From: Chitinophagales bacterium
GTDB taxonomy: Bacteria; Bacteroidota; Bacteroidia; Chitinophagales; Chitinophagaceae
Assembly: GCA_015655015.1 (NCBI GenBank)
Contig: JAATFV010000109.1
Coordinates: 1-38,110 of the forward strand
Direction of reading: 5' to 3'
Length of the DNA stretch: 38,110 nt
Below, one piece after another: positions 38,049 through 38,110 of the stretch (position 1 is the first letter of the stretch; every line of letters begins with the position of its first letter). Made by a program: the position numbers and the translations under genes. The notes beneath the pieces are model-generated. The model made no database searches and was not told the DNA's origin. It saw only the letters and a list, made by a program, of their open reading frames with translations.

Positions 38049-38110
38049 ATGCCGAATTCCATCCGAAAAATGAGTGGCTCCAAACGCATAGCGCTGGTAG
38101 CCCATGACAA
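38049..38110 (+). CDS. mgsA: Probable methylglyoxal synthase, partial (5' end)
   Basis: Only 20 full codons are present before the window ends: MPNSIRKMSG followed by SKRIALVAHD. The ...K-x-IALVAHD segment matches the start of methylglyoxal synthase, which converts dihydroxyacetone phosphate to methylglyoxal. The early AHD is part of its conserved N-terminal strand. The call rests on this short match alone. A second in-frame ATG lies seven codons downstream. No exact TAnnTTTG element precedes it. Confidence 0.7.
   Translation, partial: MPNSIRKMSGSKRIALVAHD

Overview
The window comes from a chromosome of the phylum Bacteroidota, most likely a member of the Chitinophagaceae with mid-range GC. 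The evidence is a type IX secretion C-terminal sorting tail (37255-37896), YkuD-like, DUF885 and DUF1080 proteins of the kind found in that group, an ECF sigma factor followed by a membrane protein, RAYT-like and Rpn-like gene families, and a recA promoter matching the Bacteroidota -7 element TAnnTTTG. I see no rRNA, tRNA, CRISPR array, prophage or conventional insertion sequence.

Layout. 131-6898: a YkuD-like peptidoglycan enzyme, a PAP2-like membrane protein, sigma-54 (rpoN), a small exported protein, a DegT-type aminotransferase and a GHL10 glycoside hydrolase. 7034-9649: a radical SAM/SPASM gene followed by a MarR regulator, divergent from a GH25 lysozyme-like gene. The space between them holds a perfect 17-bp inverted repeat and a strongly structured leader. 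9756-14584: an Rpn-family nuclease, an ECF sigma/membrane protein/NTF2-like operon, an ArsC/Spx-like protein and two RAYT-like proteins that seem to have lost catalytic residues. 14809-17166: a PcrA/UvrD helicase.

The most interesting locus is 17447-24342. A soluble M48-type metalloprotease is followed after 5 bases by a 1898-residue protein. That protein appears to combine a kinase-like N-terminus, DUF4011, an 11-unit hexapeptide repeat linker, an SF1 helicase, a degenerate-looking Vsr/MTES_1575-type nuclease fold and a C-terminal WGR domain. The core resembles the DUF4011-helicase-Vsr architecture of the Hhe anti-phage protein. The protease partner, the kinase-like and WGR ends and the apparently inactive nuclease suggest a variant immune or nucleic-acid surveillance system. 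This is inference.

24385-38110 returns to mostly housekeeping and envelope functions: three small proteins of unknown role, a DUF1080 protein, a META lipoprotein, a CPA1 antiporter, an amphipathic helical protein, a hybrid histidine kinase, an OmpA-like lipoprotein, a DUF885 lipoprotein, recA, a second Rpn-family copy, a T9SS-sorted protein and the first codons of a probable methylglyoxal synthase. Several intergenic regions contain short tandem or inverted repeats, described separately. All family assignments come from reading motifs by eye; no searches were run.
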